A DNA stretch of 64,000 bases from an uncultured Bacteroides sp. (GTDB lineage: Bacteria > Bacteroidota > Bacteroidia > Bacteroidales > Bacteroidaceae): positions 1 to 64,000 of the forward strand of contig USLU01000009.1 of assembly GCA_900555635.1 (NCBI GenBank). The letters run 5' to 3'. Position numbers and translations under genes: made by a program. This document shows, piece by piece, positions 46,002 to 55,878 of the stretch. Each line of letters starts with the position of its first letter. Position 1 is the stretch's first letter. Under the pieces are notes generated by a model that searched no databases, was not told the origin of the DNA, and saw only the letters and a list, made by a program, of their open reading frames with translations.

Positions 46002-47741
46002 CTATTTCCGCGTAGCATACATGCCGATTACACTTCCGGTAAATCCTCCGGCCATAGCCGTCGACAGATGACTGGCATCGATATTTTCGCATAGCGGTGT
46101 CCATTCCTTACCGTCCTTCAATGAATAATAGAAATCGTAAGACGTACCTTTGGAAACCACCTTTAGATAAATTTCCTTTGTTGCGATGTCTATATTGCAA
46201 GACTTGACAACCTCTTCGGCTGTTTTGTCTGTCTTCTTCAACGAAATATGTCGTTTGCCTTCCGACTGAGCCACACAGAAGAAATACTGATGGCTTTCAT
46301 CCTTGAACAACAACATTCCGGCTACTTCCTTATTGTCGGAGGGATTGAAAAGCATGCGGGTGCTACACTCGAACTTATGGTGCTGCATGCGACGGCCAAT
46401 AAAAGCTGGTACACTCTTTTCGGCGGTACTGACGTCGGCACACTTCAGGGAAAGAAATCCCGGGGTTTCTGTCAGCGAGTACAAATCCGTAGCAGGTGCA
46501 CGCAAAGTCATCCAAGCCATGCCCAAAGTAGTGTCGTCAAACGAATCGTTGACCTCGAAGTTACCGAAAGTAACTACCGAGTCACGTTTTACTCCCTCAC
46601 GCCGGCACGTCAAAGGCACAGTCTCTTCACCCTGAGTGATATAAGGAAAACCATCTTCGCTCCATCTTACTGGCATTATAAACGTTTCGCGACCTAAATT
46701 CTCGAATTTGTTATTGATGGGGCGACAAGCTAGAAAGACAGCCCACCAATCGCCTTCCTTGGCCTGAACCAAGTCGGCATGACCTGCACAGGTTATGGGG
46801 CTTGGACGGTCAGCACTGAGATGACGTTGTGTTAAAATGGGATTATTCTTCCAGGGGATAAATGGTCCCATAGGAGAATCACTACGGAAAATAACCTCCG
46901 AGTGCCAGTCACTTGTTCCGCCCTCGGCATCCATCAGGAAATACTTTCCATTGATTTTATAGATGTGAGGTCCCTCTATCCAGATCGGCTTTTCCTCGGG
47001 ATGAACCCCTTTGTTCACTAATATTTTGCGGGAACCGATTGTTTTATCGGTCGTTACATCGAACTCCTGAATGCGGATGGTGCGGTGACCGCTATATTCG
47101 GGTTTGTTGTCCGGCGCATCGTCATTATTCACAATATAGGCCTTTCCGTCCTCATCAAAAAAGAAAGAAGGGTCAATACCTCCAACTTCAGGCAACATGA
47201 TAGGATCGGACCATTCTCCGAATGGATTTTTTGTTTTAACAAAGAAATTGCCGGCTCCCACATTCGTTGTTACCATATAGTAAGTCTTGTTATGAGGGTT
47301 GTAAGAAATTGCCGGTGCAAATATACCACCGCTGACATGTTGTCCTTCCATGTTTACTAATTGAGAAGGACGGCTCAAAATATGCCCCACCTGTTTCCAA
47401 TTCACCAAATCTTTACTGTGGAAAATTGGTACACCGGGGAAATAAGTAAAAGTAGAAGTTACCAGAAAGTAGTCTCCTTCTCCATTTGTACAGATACTAG
47501 GATCAGAATACCAGCCCGGCAAAATAGGATTATAAAAACAGGCATCATCCGATAGCTGGTTGGAAACATAAAAGTCATCTTGACCTTTATAATTAAAGTA
47601 ATCAAAAAGGGCGGTGGCCTTCTCTATGACAGGCAAGTCATTCTTTGTCTTCATGGAATTGCATGAAGTTACCGAAGTGCCTATCAAATATGCAGATAAA
47701 AGCACAACCGGGCAAAAACTCAAAATTCGTTCTTTCTTCAT
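46002..47741 (-). CDS. Two-domain GH43 beta-xylosidase/arabinofuranosidase
   Basis: The 579-residue protein has a lipobox (VTSCNSM) and the two-domain GH43 form. The propeller has YSDPSICTNGEGDYF (base), GGIDPSFFFDEDGKAY (second Asp) and IEGPHIYKINGKYF (acid). The C-terminal sandwich carries EVAGMLLFKDESHQYFF and the family GFTGSVIGMYA end. Members act as xylosidases or arabinofuranosidases on xylo-oligosaccharides, some on both. It heads the SusC/SusD transcript and has a long promoter region with a motif shared with the acetylesterase promoter at 60.4 kb. Confidence 0.88.
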   Translation of the reverse strand: MKKERILSFCPVVLLSAYLIGTSVTSCNSMKTKNDLPVIEKATALFDYFNYKGQDDFYVSNQLSDDACFYNPILPGWYSDPSICTNGEGDYFLVTSTFTYFPGVPIFHSKDLVNWKQVGHILSRPSQLVNMEGQHVSGGIFAPAISYNPHNKTYYMVTTNVGAGNFFVKTKNPFGEWSDPIMLPEVGGIDPSFFFDEDGKAYIVNNDDAPDNKPEYSGHRTIRIQEFDVTTDKTIGSRKILVNKGVHPEEKPIWIEGPHIYKINGKYFLMDAEGGTSDWHSEVIFRSDSPMGPFIPWKNNPILTQRHLSADRPSPITCAGHADLVQAKEGDWWAVFLACRPINNKFENLGRETFIMPVRWSEDGFPYITQGEETVPLTCRREGVKRDSVVTFGNFEVNDSFDDTTLGMAWMTLRAPATDLYSLTETPGFLSLKCADVSTAEKSVPAFIGRRMQHHKFECSTRMLFNPSDNKEVAGMLLFKDESHQYFFCVAQSEGKRHISLKKTDKTAEEVVKSCNIDIATKEIYLKVVSKGTSYDFYYSLKDGKEWTPLCENIDASHLSTAMAGGFTGSVIGMYATRK

Positions 47742-47790
47742 TGTAGTTTAAACTTTGGAGGGTTATTAATGTGTTTCCCATTTCTTGCCG

Positions 47791-47898
47791 CAAATATATA
47801 AATCGGTATATTTCCATTGTACACATTCTTGTCGCACATATCTTTGAGTACGTCGCATCTTTATTTCAGATGTTACATATTTTTTTGTATAGGTAACA
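47791..47898 (-). promoter_or_regulatory. Promoter and candidate HTCS site of the GH43-SusC-SusD operon
   Basis: TATATTTG (47791-47798, minus strand) fits the -7 consensus. No -33 box is visible, as expected for an activated promoter. About 75-100 bp upstream, GTTACCTATA (47897-47888) and TATGTAACA (47879-47871) form an interrupted inverted pair; the same two words occur before the gene at 60178. Nothing else is seen in 47742-47943. Confidence 0.5.
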
Positions 47899-47943
47899 CG
47901 AGCAATATATATCATTACAAATCAACATATTAGGCAAATACAC

Positions 47944-48000
47944 AAAAAAAGAGTCTGTTATTCCAAGTTTGGATACAAGCTCGGAATGACAGACTCTTTT
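47944..48000 (-). terminator. Terminator after the GH10/GH67 operon
   Basis: ACAGACTCTTTT (47989-48000) pairs with AAAAGAGTCTGT (47947-47958), with further pairing inside (GGAAT with ATTCC). On the minus strand a run of seven T follows (47950-47944). It may work in both directions. Confidence 0.85.
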
Positions 48001-48092
48001 GAGTATATAATATCAAACTATTTCTTCATCATACATTTAGCAAATGAATCGTTTCAGTGAACGATAAGATTCGGGTAACAATCAACCGGTTT

Positions 48093-49544
48093 TTAATGAT
48101 CACGGAAATTCCACTTGGAATTGTCACTGTTCATATCAAACTTACCCAGTGAAGGAGTACTGTCACCTACAGATACCAACACGAGTTCTTGGTCTACACC
48201 AGGCACCTTCCTAGGCATGATGCGGTAAGTGCCATCCGTCAGTTGCTCTATTCGCCAAAGCTGTTCGTAAGCACCCGTAAATTCAGGAACAGTCACCACC
48301 TCAGCATCGGCAGTAGCAGCCAATGCACGGTTGGTCCCCTCAATCACAATCTTATAATAGGGACTTCCCAAATATCCGCCAGCATCAGGCACAGCAGTGA
48401 TAGTCCATCTTTGATGAGGACGGAACATATAGTCACCTATTCTCACATCAATATTGCCTTGTGGCCATGTCCCTATCACCTCTTCAAGTGTCTGTGATTT
48501 CAATGGTTTAAGAGGCTCTTCACTCTTTTCCCAAAAGCGATGCCTCCCCCCTTCCATACGTACAAAGTCTACACAAAGTTCGAGCCCGTATCCTCTACGT
48601 TCAGATTCTATTTCATACGTGCCTTCCTTGAATACTTCGCCGGCTATCGGCCAGTCATTCTTCCATAACAGTGGCCGTATAGCAAGTACACTTCGCCCTC
48701 CACGGGCAAAGTCCGCTTCAAAGTGGCAGGACATCTTTTCCACTCCATCTGTTTCAATGAAACGCCCGAAGTGTCCGGCACCCGTCTGGCGATTTCCTGC
48801 GGCGAGTACCATCTTGCCGCCACCTTCAAGCATATCTCTGCCCATGTTGTCAATATAGGGTCCCGTTACTTTGCGTGAACGGCCTACCACGATGTTGTAG
48901 GTGGAATTGGGACCATCGCAACAAGTGCCATGTGTACCAAGCAAGTAGTACCATCCGTTGCGGTATATCAAATCGGTTGCTTCACAATCAATGGCGATAT
49001 TGACTGCTTCATTGCCCTCCACCCGTTTACCGGTAGCGGGATCGAGTTCAACCAGCCTGATGAAGCCAAAGTAAGTGCCATAGGACAACCACAGACGACC
49101 GTCCGTCGGGTCGAGCAACAATCCGGCATCAATAGCATCGCAATCCTCATTGTCTTCGGACGAGGCAACTTCTATGGCTTCCGTATATTTGAAGTCAGGT
49201 TTATGGGGATCCAGCGTTTTGTTCCACATGGTCAGCACCATGCCCCGATGGCTGCCGCCAAGTCCTCCTCCGGTGGCACTATAGGCTATCAGGTACCGGT
49301 CTCCTATTTTCAAGACATCGGGGGCAGCACCTCCGCCGGGTCTGACACCGCCACCTTTCCAAGTCCATCCATCTTCGGATATCAACCCTCCGCCTCCTGT
49401 CCCGAAAGTGTAATATTTACCTTCACATTCCATGATGGTAGAAGGATCGTGTATGTAAGGTTCACCTGTTTGTGCTATGACTTTTTCTGATGTCATCAGG
49501 GACAAAAGAACAGCCGCACTTAAGAATATAGTTTTTGTTTTCAT
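48093..49544 (-). CDS. GH43 arabinanase-like enzyme with beta-trefoil domain
   Basis: A 483-residue secreted protein (signal peptide ending EKVIAQ). The propeller shows IHDPSTIMECEGKYYTFGT, DAIDAGLLLDPTDGRLWLSY and CEATDLIYRNGWYYLLGTHG, the pattern of the arabinan endo/exo-arabinanase group of GH43. From about residue 350 follows a domain with trefoil-like repeats (YYKIVIEGTNRALAATADA, EQLWRIEQLTDGTYRI), probably a ricin-type carbohydrate-binding module. Activity on arabinan or arabinosyl side chains is inferred. It is the last gene of its operon, 2 bp after the small beta-sandwich gene, before the terminator. Confidence 0.85.
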   Translation of the reverse strand: MKTKTIFLSAAVLLSLMTSEKVIAQTGEPYIHDPSTIMECEGKYYTFGTGGGGLISEDGWTWKGGGVRPGGGAAPDVLKIGDRYLIAYSATGGGLGGSHRGMVLTMWNKTLDPHKPDFKYTEAIEVASSEDNEDCDAIDAGLLLDPTDGRLWLSYGTYFGFIRLVELDPATGKRVEGNEAVNIAIDCEATDLIYRNGWYYLLGTHGTCCDGPNSTYNIVVGRSRKVTGPYIDNMGRDMLEGGGKMVLAAGNRQTGAGHFGRFIETDGVEKMSCHFEADFARGGRSVLAIRPLLWKNDWPIAGEVFKEGTYEIESERRGYGLELCVDFVRMEGGRHRFWEKSEEPLKPLKSQTLEEVIGTWPQGNIDVRIGDYMFRPHQRWTITAVPDAGGYLGSPYYKIVIEGTNRALAATADAEVVTVPEFTGAYEQLWRIEQLTDGTYRIMPRKVPGVDQELVLVSVGDSTPSLGKFDMNSDNSKWNFRDH

Positions 49545-49546
49545 AT

Positions 49547-50248
49547 TTATTTGTAACTGACAGTAATGTTTTTAACGGGATCTCCATTCCCATTAAGGAA
49601 ACGGAGACAAAAATCACTCATTCCGGGTCCGTTGATAACAGCGCCCCGAACGATATTCTTACCTTTTTTCAGGATCAGCCGTTTGGACAAGCAGTCATCC
49701 TTCACCATACGGCGGTCACCGGTCAGCACAACAGCCTCTTCACCGTTGAGCCACCACATGGAGGCGGAGTTCGATCCAACAGACATCCTTACATCCGGTA
49801 TATCTTCCTGACATTCTATCACTGTAACTGCCAGAAACAATACGCCATAGACCTGCTTGTCCAGGTTAGAGGCAAAACGAAACAGTTTTACGTTGAATAA
49901 ATTGCTTTCGAGCGCATGCCACACCAACTTCTGTTTATCCACGTTCACTTTCTCGCCATCCACAGGCACTTTAGTGAATTGTTTCGGGAAATATTCGGTT
50001 GCAAGCACCTTGCGGACGTAGCTGTCTGTAAATACAGTATTGCTGGGATTGGGCTTGTCAATAGGTTCTAGCAATAGCCAACGCCGGATAAAACCATCCT
50101 CATCAGGCGGCATCACCTGAGCCGTGCCCGGTGAAAAATAGGGTGACAGATTGAATTCCGCCTTTTTTTTCTGTGCATATCCATGCAGGCCCATCAAAGC
50201 AGCAAAACAAATCACCAACAACGTTCTGAAATAAAAAGTCTTCATCAT
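49547..50248 (-). CDS. Secreted beta-sandwich protein, possible carbohydrate-binding
   Basis: A 233-residue protein with a signal peptide (LHGYAQ) that I cannot assign to a catalytic family. The second half (MSVGSNSASMWWLNGEEAVV, LILKKGKNIVRGAVINGPG, SDFCLRFLNGNG) is like the galactose-binding/PA14-type sandwich found as an accessory domain of xylan and rhamnogalacturonan esterases. Here it stands alone. Its position between CE1 and GH43 genes, 18 and 2 bp away, suggests it binds arabinoxylan or assists those enzymes. Confidence 0.65.
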   Translation of the reverse strand: MMKTFYFRTLLVICFAALMGLHGYAQKKKAEFNLSPYFSPGTAQVMPPDEDGFIRRWLLLEPIDKPNPSNTVFTDSYVRKVLATEYFPKQFTKVPVDGEKVNVDKQKLVWHALESNLFNVKLFRFASNLDKQVYGVLFLAVTVIECQEDIPDVRMSVGSNSASMWWLNGEEAVVLTGDRRMVKDDCLSKRLILKKGKNIVRGAVINGPGMSDFCLRFLNGNGDPVKNITVSYK

Positions 50249-50266
50249 GATAGTGTTTTCTTGGTT

Positions 50267-51397
50267 TTATTTAAAAAGAAGCGGAGCAAACTGGTACAAG
50301 CTTTCACGCCATACCGGCCATGTATGCCCGCCTGGAGTTTCAAAGTAACTGTATCTAATGCCGATTTCATTGAAGCGTTTTATCATAGTCTGGCAATTAT
50401 TGTATGCAATGTCTTCCTTGCCGCCCATAGAAAGCCAGAACAGTTTCAGCTTCTCATTATATTCGTCTTTCTTGTCCTTCAGCATCGAATAATACTTTTC
50501 CGTAGCATTGCCGTTTCCGAACGGTGAAGATGTCGCCCACCAGCCGGAACTGAACACTCCCAAATATGCGAAGAGTTCCAAGTGCGGAATGCCGACATTC
50601 AGGGTATGGATTCCTCCCATGGAGAGCCCTGCCAAGGCACGGCTTTCGCGATTCGCCTTTACCCGGAAATTGTTTTCAACGAAGGGAATGCAGTCATTCA
50701 GCAATTCGCTTTCAAAGTCGTTGGTGTTGCCGTCTGCCATGACGATAAGCATCGCTTTCGCTTCCCCTTTGGCTATCAGGTTGTCCATGATGATGTCCGT
50801 GCGTCCCTGATTGGACCAGCCACGTTCGTCTTCTCCGCCACCATGCTGCAAATAGAGCACAGGATAAGATTGTGCGGATGCGTCATAACCGGGCGGACAA
50901 TAAATAAACATGCGCCGCCAGTCATTGGCAGTCTTCGAGAAATACCGTTTCATCCGGATATCTCCATGAGGTACATCAGACATTTGGAAACGTACATCAC
51001 CGTCAGGATAAGGAATTTCAACGCCACTCGCCATCATGCCGCATCCATAGAAGGACTCGCTGGCCGGATCGGCTACAGCCACTCCGTCGATTATAAGGAA
51101 ATAATAGTGAAAGCCCTGAGTCAGCGGGTCAGTTGTGCCCGTCCATTCGCCGTCGGCATTGCGTGTCAGGTCATACTTGCGTCCCAAGTCAATCTGTACC
51201 GTCTTGGCATCGGGAGCCTTTACTTTAAATTCCATGCGGTTGTCGGGCAAAAGCCGCGGATACGCGGAATTGCGCACATTCAACTCGCCGCGTTTTCCCG
51301 GCAGCTCCGACTCGTTTATTCTCTGGCGGCCGGGCTGCGCCAGAAGAATGCCGAGAGATGCTGCCTGAAGCAACAAAAAAAAGAAAATTCTATTCAT
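50267..51397 (-). CDS. CE1-type feruloyl/acetyl esterase
   Basis: A 376-residue secreted esterase (signal peptide ASLGILLAQ) with an E-set domain (MEFKVKAPDAKTVQIDLGR) and a CE1 hydrolase. Nucleophile in GLSMGGIHT near residue 258, oxyanion segment YLQHGGGEDERGW, catalytic His in GGHTWPVWRESLYQF. It is the third CE1 module of the island and closest in layout to the C-terminal half of the GH10-CE1 protein upstream, pointing to duplication within the locus. Confidence 0.88.
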   Translation of the reverse strand: MNRIFFFLLLQAASLGILLAQPGRQRINESELPGKRGELNVRNSAYPRLLPDNRMEFKVKAPDAKTVQIDLGRKYDLTRNADGEWTGTTDPLTQGFHYYFLIIDGVAVADPASESFYGCGMMASGVEIPYPDGDVRFQMSDVPHGDIRMKRYFSKTANDWRRMFIYCPPGYDASAQSYPVLYLQHGGGEDERGWSNQGRTDIIMDNLIAKGEAKAMLIVMADGNTNDFESELLNDCIPFVENNFRVKANRESRALAGLSMGGIHTLNVGIPHLELFAYLGVFSSGWWATSSPFGNGNATEKYYSMLKDKKDEYNEKLKLFWLSMGGKEDIAYNNCQTMIKRFNEIGIRYSYFETPGGHTWPVWRESLYQFAPLLFK

Positions 51398-51534
51398 AAA
51401 ATTATTTGTATATTTGTTGTTGACGTTACAAAAGCAATCTGGCTATGCTATGGAAATAGATAAAGGTCATTCAAAACTTATCCAGTCTATAGCTATGGGA
51501 TGTTCTCCCGCTGAAACCTTTCCATTCGTTGCCG

Positions 51535-53685
51535 TTACTTGAAGACAAACTGTGCCAGTTGGTACAGACTTCTGCGCCAGGTCAGAAATTCATGTGCTGT
51601 ATCAGGAGATACAAAGGAAGTGGCATTAAAGCCGGCAGCCTTGAGGTTATCCACGGCCTTGGTGACACCGGCAGGATTCTCCTTGCTTCCGCAACTGATG
51701 AAGATGCCTGCCACCTGGTTCTTGTCCTTGATGTCCTCCGGTGCATAAGTGCCTCCGCTCAGCAATCCGTAATAATTGAATATTTCCGGACGGCGCAAGG
51801 TTATTAATTTCGTTTCAAAGCCCCCCATTGAAAGACCTGCCATAGCGCGGTACTTCTTATCTGCGAGCGTGCGGAAATGACTGTCGATGTAAGGTCTCAA
51901 TTCATCCACCAGCACAGTCTCAAATTCCTTGGCGGTAAATTCGTTCATGTGACCGAAACGTATTTCGTTGGTCATACCATAGGTCATTACAATGATGAAC
52001 GGTTCAATCTTACCTTCTGCAATCAGGTTGTCCATAATCAGATTTACACACCCCTGATTGGGCCATGCTGTCTCGTCTTCCCCCCATCCATGCTGCAAAT
52101 AGAGAACAGGATATTTTTTCTTGTTGCTGCCGTATGTGGGCGGAGTATAGACAAAGGCACGACGATGGATACCGGTGCTTTCAGAATAGAAGTTAACCTG
52201 CTGTATGTTTCCGTGGGGCACCTGCTTCATTGCGTAGAAGTCTGCGTCATGAGCCGGAATCTCGATACCGCTTTCCCAACGGCAGGAGCCATAATAGTTT
52301 TTCGCTCCGGGGTCATTGAACACGCCTCCGTCTATCGTGAGATGGTAGTAATGGAATCCTTCGTCCATAGGGCCATCGGTAGTGCCCACCCATACGCCTT
52401 CTTTATTCTGACGAAGAACCGTACCTCCACGTCCGCCTAGTCCAAGGCTGACTATAACCGACTTTGCATCAGGAGCAACCACACGGAAACGGGCATACCC
52501 TTGAGAATTCACCATAGGGTACTGTTGCCCGGGCTGGTTGCATACGGACGGAAGGAAGTCTTCTTTTACTACAGCATTGTCAGCTGCCGGATTGAAGTCC
52601 TTGATAAGGTTATAGACATGTTTTGGCTTGTAATTTTCATCGTAAGGCAACGGATAGTTGCGTGCTCCGAGCCATGAATCGCGGTCGGAAAGGTTCCAGA
52701 AAGTGACATTGTCTATCACATCCTTATGTTTGCGCAGCACTCTAAAGAGGCGTGTGTACTGGTCCTCTTGCAAGGTCTTGATGTAAGGACTGACATTCCC
52801 TCCGTCGCGACTGAAATCGAGTTGTCCACCCATCTCCTGATTGGCACGGATATCCAGTTCCGTGATGTGGATATGTTTCACTATGGTGGCATATTTTGTC
52901 AAGGCTGCATCCACGTCTTCCATACTTGGTCCGTAGACATTATAATGTCCCTGCATACCAATGCCGTCAATGGGCACTCCTTCTTCCTTCATGGTTTTCA
53001 CCATATTATAGATGCGGTCGCACTTTCCAGGGTCAGCAGCATTATAGTCATTATAGAAAAGTTGCACGTCGGGATTGGCCTCACGGGCATAGATGAAAGC
53101 TTTCTTTATGAACTCGTCACCGGCTATCTTGTAGAGTGGTGAATTGCGGTATGGATTCGGCTTTTGCCCTTTGGCCGGACGCTCGCCTTGCCAACCGCCG
53201 TCTGAAATAGCTTCGTTCACTACATCCCAGGCATAGACTACGTCTCCATAGCGTGTCATAATGGCGGTGATGTGCTGTTTCATATTCTGGAACAGTTTCT
53301 CTTTCGACACAAGATTCCCCTTTTCATCCTGATACATCCATTGTCCTATCTGGTTGTGCCATATCAGGCAATGCCCGCGGAGCTTGATCCCGTTGTTGCG
53401 GCAAAAGTCGGCAATCTTGTCTGCATTTTCCCAGTTGAATTGCCCGCTGGAAGGTTCGGTTGGCTCCGGTTTCATGTCATTCTCGGCCGTAATGCTGTTA
53501 AAGTCCTTTTTGATGATGGCAATCTGTTCGGGAATCGTGATGTTGTGCATATTAACTGCCACGCCTATAGAGAAGTAATCCTTATAGGCGTCCTTCATTC
53601 CCGTTTCGTCGTTTTGTGCCCATCCTGGATTTGCCTCCATAACAAATACCAATGCACAGAGATAGAATTTGAATAAATGTTTCAT
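51535..53685 (-). CDS. Bifunctional GH10 xylanase - CE1 esterase
   Basis: A 716-residue protein with a signal peptide (NPGWAQ). Residues 30-365 are GH10: acid/base Glu near 158 in WDVVNEAISD and nucleophile Glu near 276 in HITELDIRA, with RGHCLIWHNQ as family marker. After a short linker (375-390) come an E-set domain (ARFRVVAPDAKSVIVSLG) and a CE1 hydrolase with the nucleophile in GLSMGGFET near 620 and His in DTAHEFLTWRR. It cuts the xylan backbone and removes feruloyl or acetyl esters in one chain. This is the only endoxylanase in the window. Confidence 0.94.
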   Translation of the reverse strand: MKHLFKFYLCALVFVMEANPGWAQNDETGMKDAYKDYFSIGVAVNMHNITIPEQIAIIKKDFNSITAENDMKPEPTEPSSGQFNWENADKIADFCRNNGIKLRGHCLIWHNQIGQWMYQDEKGNLVSKEKLFQNMKQHITAIMTRYGDVVYAWDVVNEAISDGGWQGERPAKGQKPNPYRNSPLYKIAGDEFIKKAFIYAREANPDVQLFYNDYNAADPGKCDRIYNMVKTMKEEGVPIDGIGMQGHYNVYGPSMEDVDAALTKYATIVKHIHITELDIRANQEMGGQLDFSRDGGNVSPYIKTLQEDQYTRLFRVLRKHKDVIDNVTFWNLSDRDSWLGARNYPLPYDENYKPKHVYNLIKDFNPAADNAVVKEDFLPSVCNQPGQQYPMVNSQGYARFRVVAPDAKSVIVSLGLGGRGGTVLRQNKEGVWVGTTDGPMDEGFHYYHLTIDGGVFNDPGAKNYYGSCRWESGIEIPAHDADFYAMKQVPHGNIQQVNFYSESTGIHRRAFVYTPPTYGSNKKKYPVLYLQHGWGEDETAWPNQGCVNLIMDNLIAEGKIEPFIIVMTYGMTNEIRFGHMNEFTAKEFETVLVDELRPYIDSHFRTLADKKYRAMAGLSMGGFETKLITLRRPEIFNYYGLLSGGTYAPEDIKDKNQVAGIFISCGSKENPAGVTKAVDNLKAAGFNATSFVSPDTAHEFLTWRRSLYQLAQFVFK

Positions 53686-53857
53686 CCGATAATAAATTAA
53701 AGGTTTTTATTATTAATATATATCTGTCCCCATATAATAAGTATGGGAAACAATTGCGAAGAAACGCCTTTTTACTAGATAATTCCCTTGTATCATGTAG
53801 CATATTTCTTTGCTCATGATGCATTTTAATTGGAAAAACTTCCGCTACGGGCCAATG

Positions 53858-55861
53858 TTATCTATTCTTATCCAGCAGTTCTTTTGACGGGCACTCATAA
53901 TTGCTGATGGGCAGAACAATCCTCTTCAGGTCTTCAAGATTATGTATGGGGCTTTCTATGGCTAGGGGAATAGGTTGTTTGGCATATTCTTGAAAATACA
54001 GCAGGCAGGCATCTTTCCACCAGATAGCATCGCTTACTTGTATCTTCAAACGCTGTTGTACCTCTTTAAAACGTTCTTCATCTATGTATTCTTCCATAGA
54101 GTCCCATATCCTTTGAAAGTTGCGGACTTGCCTCACACCGTAATCATAGTGCAGGCAAAGCTCTTCCCATAATGTCCGTCCACTTTTCATACGGTAGGTC
54201 CACGGAAGGTGGTGGAACCACAGAAGATACTCTTCCGGACAGGTGGCGGGGGTATCGTACAGCTTGCCGAGGGAATCGCAGTATTGGGCTGTGGCATTGC
54301 TACCCCTGATGCTGCGGTTGAAGCCGATGCCTTCTGCATCTGCCCTATGATAATAGGAGGGTAGCCAGTCTGGACGGGCATTGGGAATATGGCACCAAGG
54401 TTCGGGACCGTAATGATGTCCCCAGGCAAAGAGATGGTGGAGACCGAGAGGCATCATGTAGTCCACTACCGCTTCACGGCTTTCGAGCATGATCCGGCTT
54501 ACCGGTTCAATAAAGTTCTTGTCATGGCTGAAAGTTAGCTTCAACCATTCATCCGCTATATCTTCGGAAGAGAGTGCCGGATTCCAAGCAAGACGTCCGA
54601 AAGCATACCAGTTAGATTGTGCAAAGGGGTGCCCGCACCAATTGGCGTCTGTCCCTATATTGGTAACCCCCGCTATAGCTTTCAGTGAAGAAGGGGAAAC
54701 GAAACGAAAGAATTCTTTCCACATAGGGGCGAGGTAAACCAAATGGTTGGAGAATCCCAGATATTCTTGCGTGATTTGGAATTCGACCATTTGTGCAGTC
54801 TTTGGCATGGCACCGAATAACGGATTGTAAGGCTCGCGCGGCTGGAAATCTATGGGGCCGTTCTTTATCTGCACAATAATATTGTCACGAAATTTTCCGT
54901 CCAGCGGTTGGAACTCCTGATAAGCCTGTTTGGCACGATCGGCATCCGATGGGCTATAGACGAAGGCACGCCACATGACAATGCCCTTGTGGGGTTTCAA
55001 GGCATCGGCCAGCATATTGGCACCTTCGGCATGGGTACATCCAAAGTCGCACGGACCAGGTTGCCCTTCGCTATTGGCTTTCACTAGGAAGCCACCAAAG
55101 TCTGGTATAAGGCGGTAGATTTCGCGGGTCTTGTCTTTCCACCAACGGATGACTTGCTTGTCGCGCGGATCGGCTGTCTGCAGGCCACCGAGTATCATCG
55201 GGCTGGCAAAGTTGACGGAAAGATATACCCGTATTCCGTAAGGGCGGAAAGTATCTGCCAAAGCTTTCACTTTTTCCAGATATGTAGTAGACAGGATTTG
55301 GGGAGAGGCATTTACATTATTCAATACTGTGCCGTTGATGCCGATAGATGCATTGGCACGGGCATAGACTTCATATCTGCCGGAGAGTGTGTCGGGCAAT
55401 TCCTCCCAAATCCAAAGAGATTGTCCTGCATAGCCCCGTTCTATTGTGCCGTCTATGTTGTCCCAGTGGTTGAGGATGCGCAGGGCATAGGCCGGATTCT
55501 CTGTGGTAGAACGGACTGGCTGGCCGCTTTCCTGCCAACGGAGAAGATGGTAGGCTCCATAGAGTAGACCGATGGGCGTAGGAGAACTCAGAATCAGCTT
55601 CTCTTTGATACACCGTATGCGGAAGCCGTCAGGTGCGAGCTGTTTGTCTTTTTCTATTGATAAGGTAATCGGACATCCCTTCCATGCCTGCCGCAGTTCT
55701 TCGGCTGCCAAATTCAAAGTAGCGGATGTGCGTCGGGTTGATACTTTAACAGATGCGTTTGCTCCATGGCACAATCTTAACCACAAACGGCTGCCGTCCT
55801 CGGCAGCCCCTCGGCCTTTAAAGAAAAACATGCAGATAAAAAGGAAGAATCTGTATCTCAT
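53858..55861 (-). CDS. GH67 alpha-glucuronidase
   Basis: A 667-residue GH67 enzyme with a short, atypical signal sequence. Seen motifs: RILNHWDNIDGTIERGYAG, GINGTVLNNVNA, VKANSEGQPGP (catalytic acid Glu near residue 265), and IVQIKNGPIDFQPREP (base Asp/Glu pair). GH67 enzymes release 4-O-methylglucuronic acid from the non-reducing end of xylo-oligosaccharides after backbone cleavage. In this operon it would clear the glucuronosyl side group from imported fragments in the periplasm. Length is full. Confidence 0.94.
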   Translation of the reverse strand: MRYRFFLFICMFFFKGRGAAEDGSRLWLRLCHGANASVKVSTRRTSATLNLAAEELRQAWKGCPITLSIEKDKQLAPDGFRIRCIKEKLILSSPTPIGLLYGAYHLLRWQESGQPVRSTTENPAYALRILNHWDNIDGTIERGYAGQSLWIWEELPDTLSGRYEVYARANASIGINGTVLNNVNASPQILSTTYLEKVKALADTFRPYGIRVYLSVNFASPMILGGLQTADPRDKQVIRWWKDKTREIYRLIPDFGGFLVKANSEGQPGPCDFGCTHAEGANMLADALKPHKGIVMWRAFVYSPSDADRAKQAYQEFQPLDGKFRDNIIVQIKNGPIDFQPREPYNPLFGAMPKTAQMVEFQITQEYLGFSNHLVYLAPMWKEFFRFVSPSSLKAIAGVTNIGTDANWCGHPFAQSNWYAFGRLAWNPALSSEDIADEWLKLTFSHDKNFIEPVSRIMLESREAVVDYMMPLGLHHLFAWGHHYGPEPWCHIPNARPDWLPSYYHRADAEGIGFNRSIRGSNATAQYCDSLGKLYDTPATCPEEYLLWFHHLPWTYRMKSGRTLWEELCLHYDYGVRQVRNFQRIWDSMEEYIDEERFKEVQQRLKIQVSDAIWWKDACLLYFQEYAKQPIPLAIESPIHNLEDLKRIVLPISNYECPSKELLDKNR

Positions 55862-55878
55862 GATGTTAGGTTTTCAGT

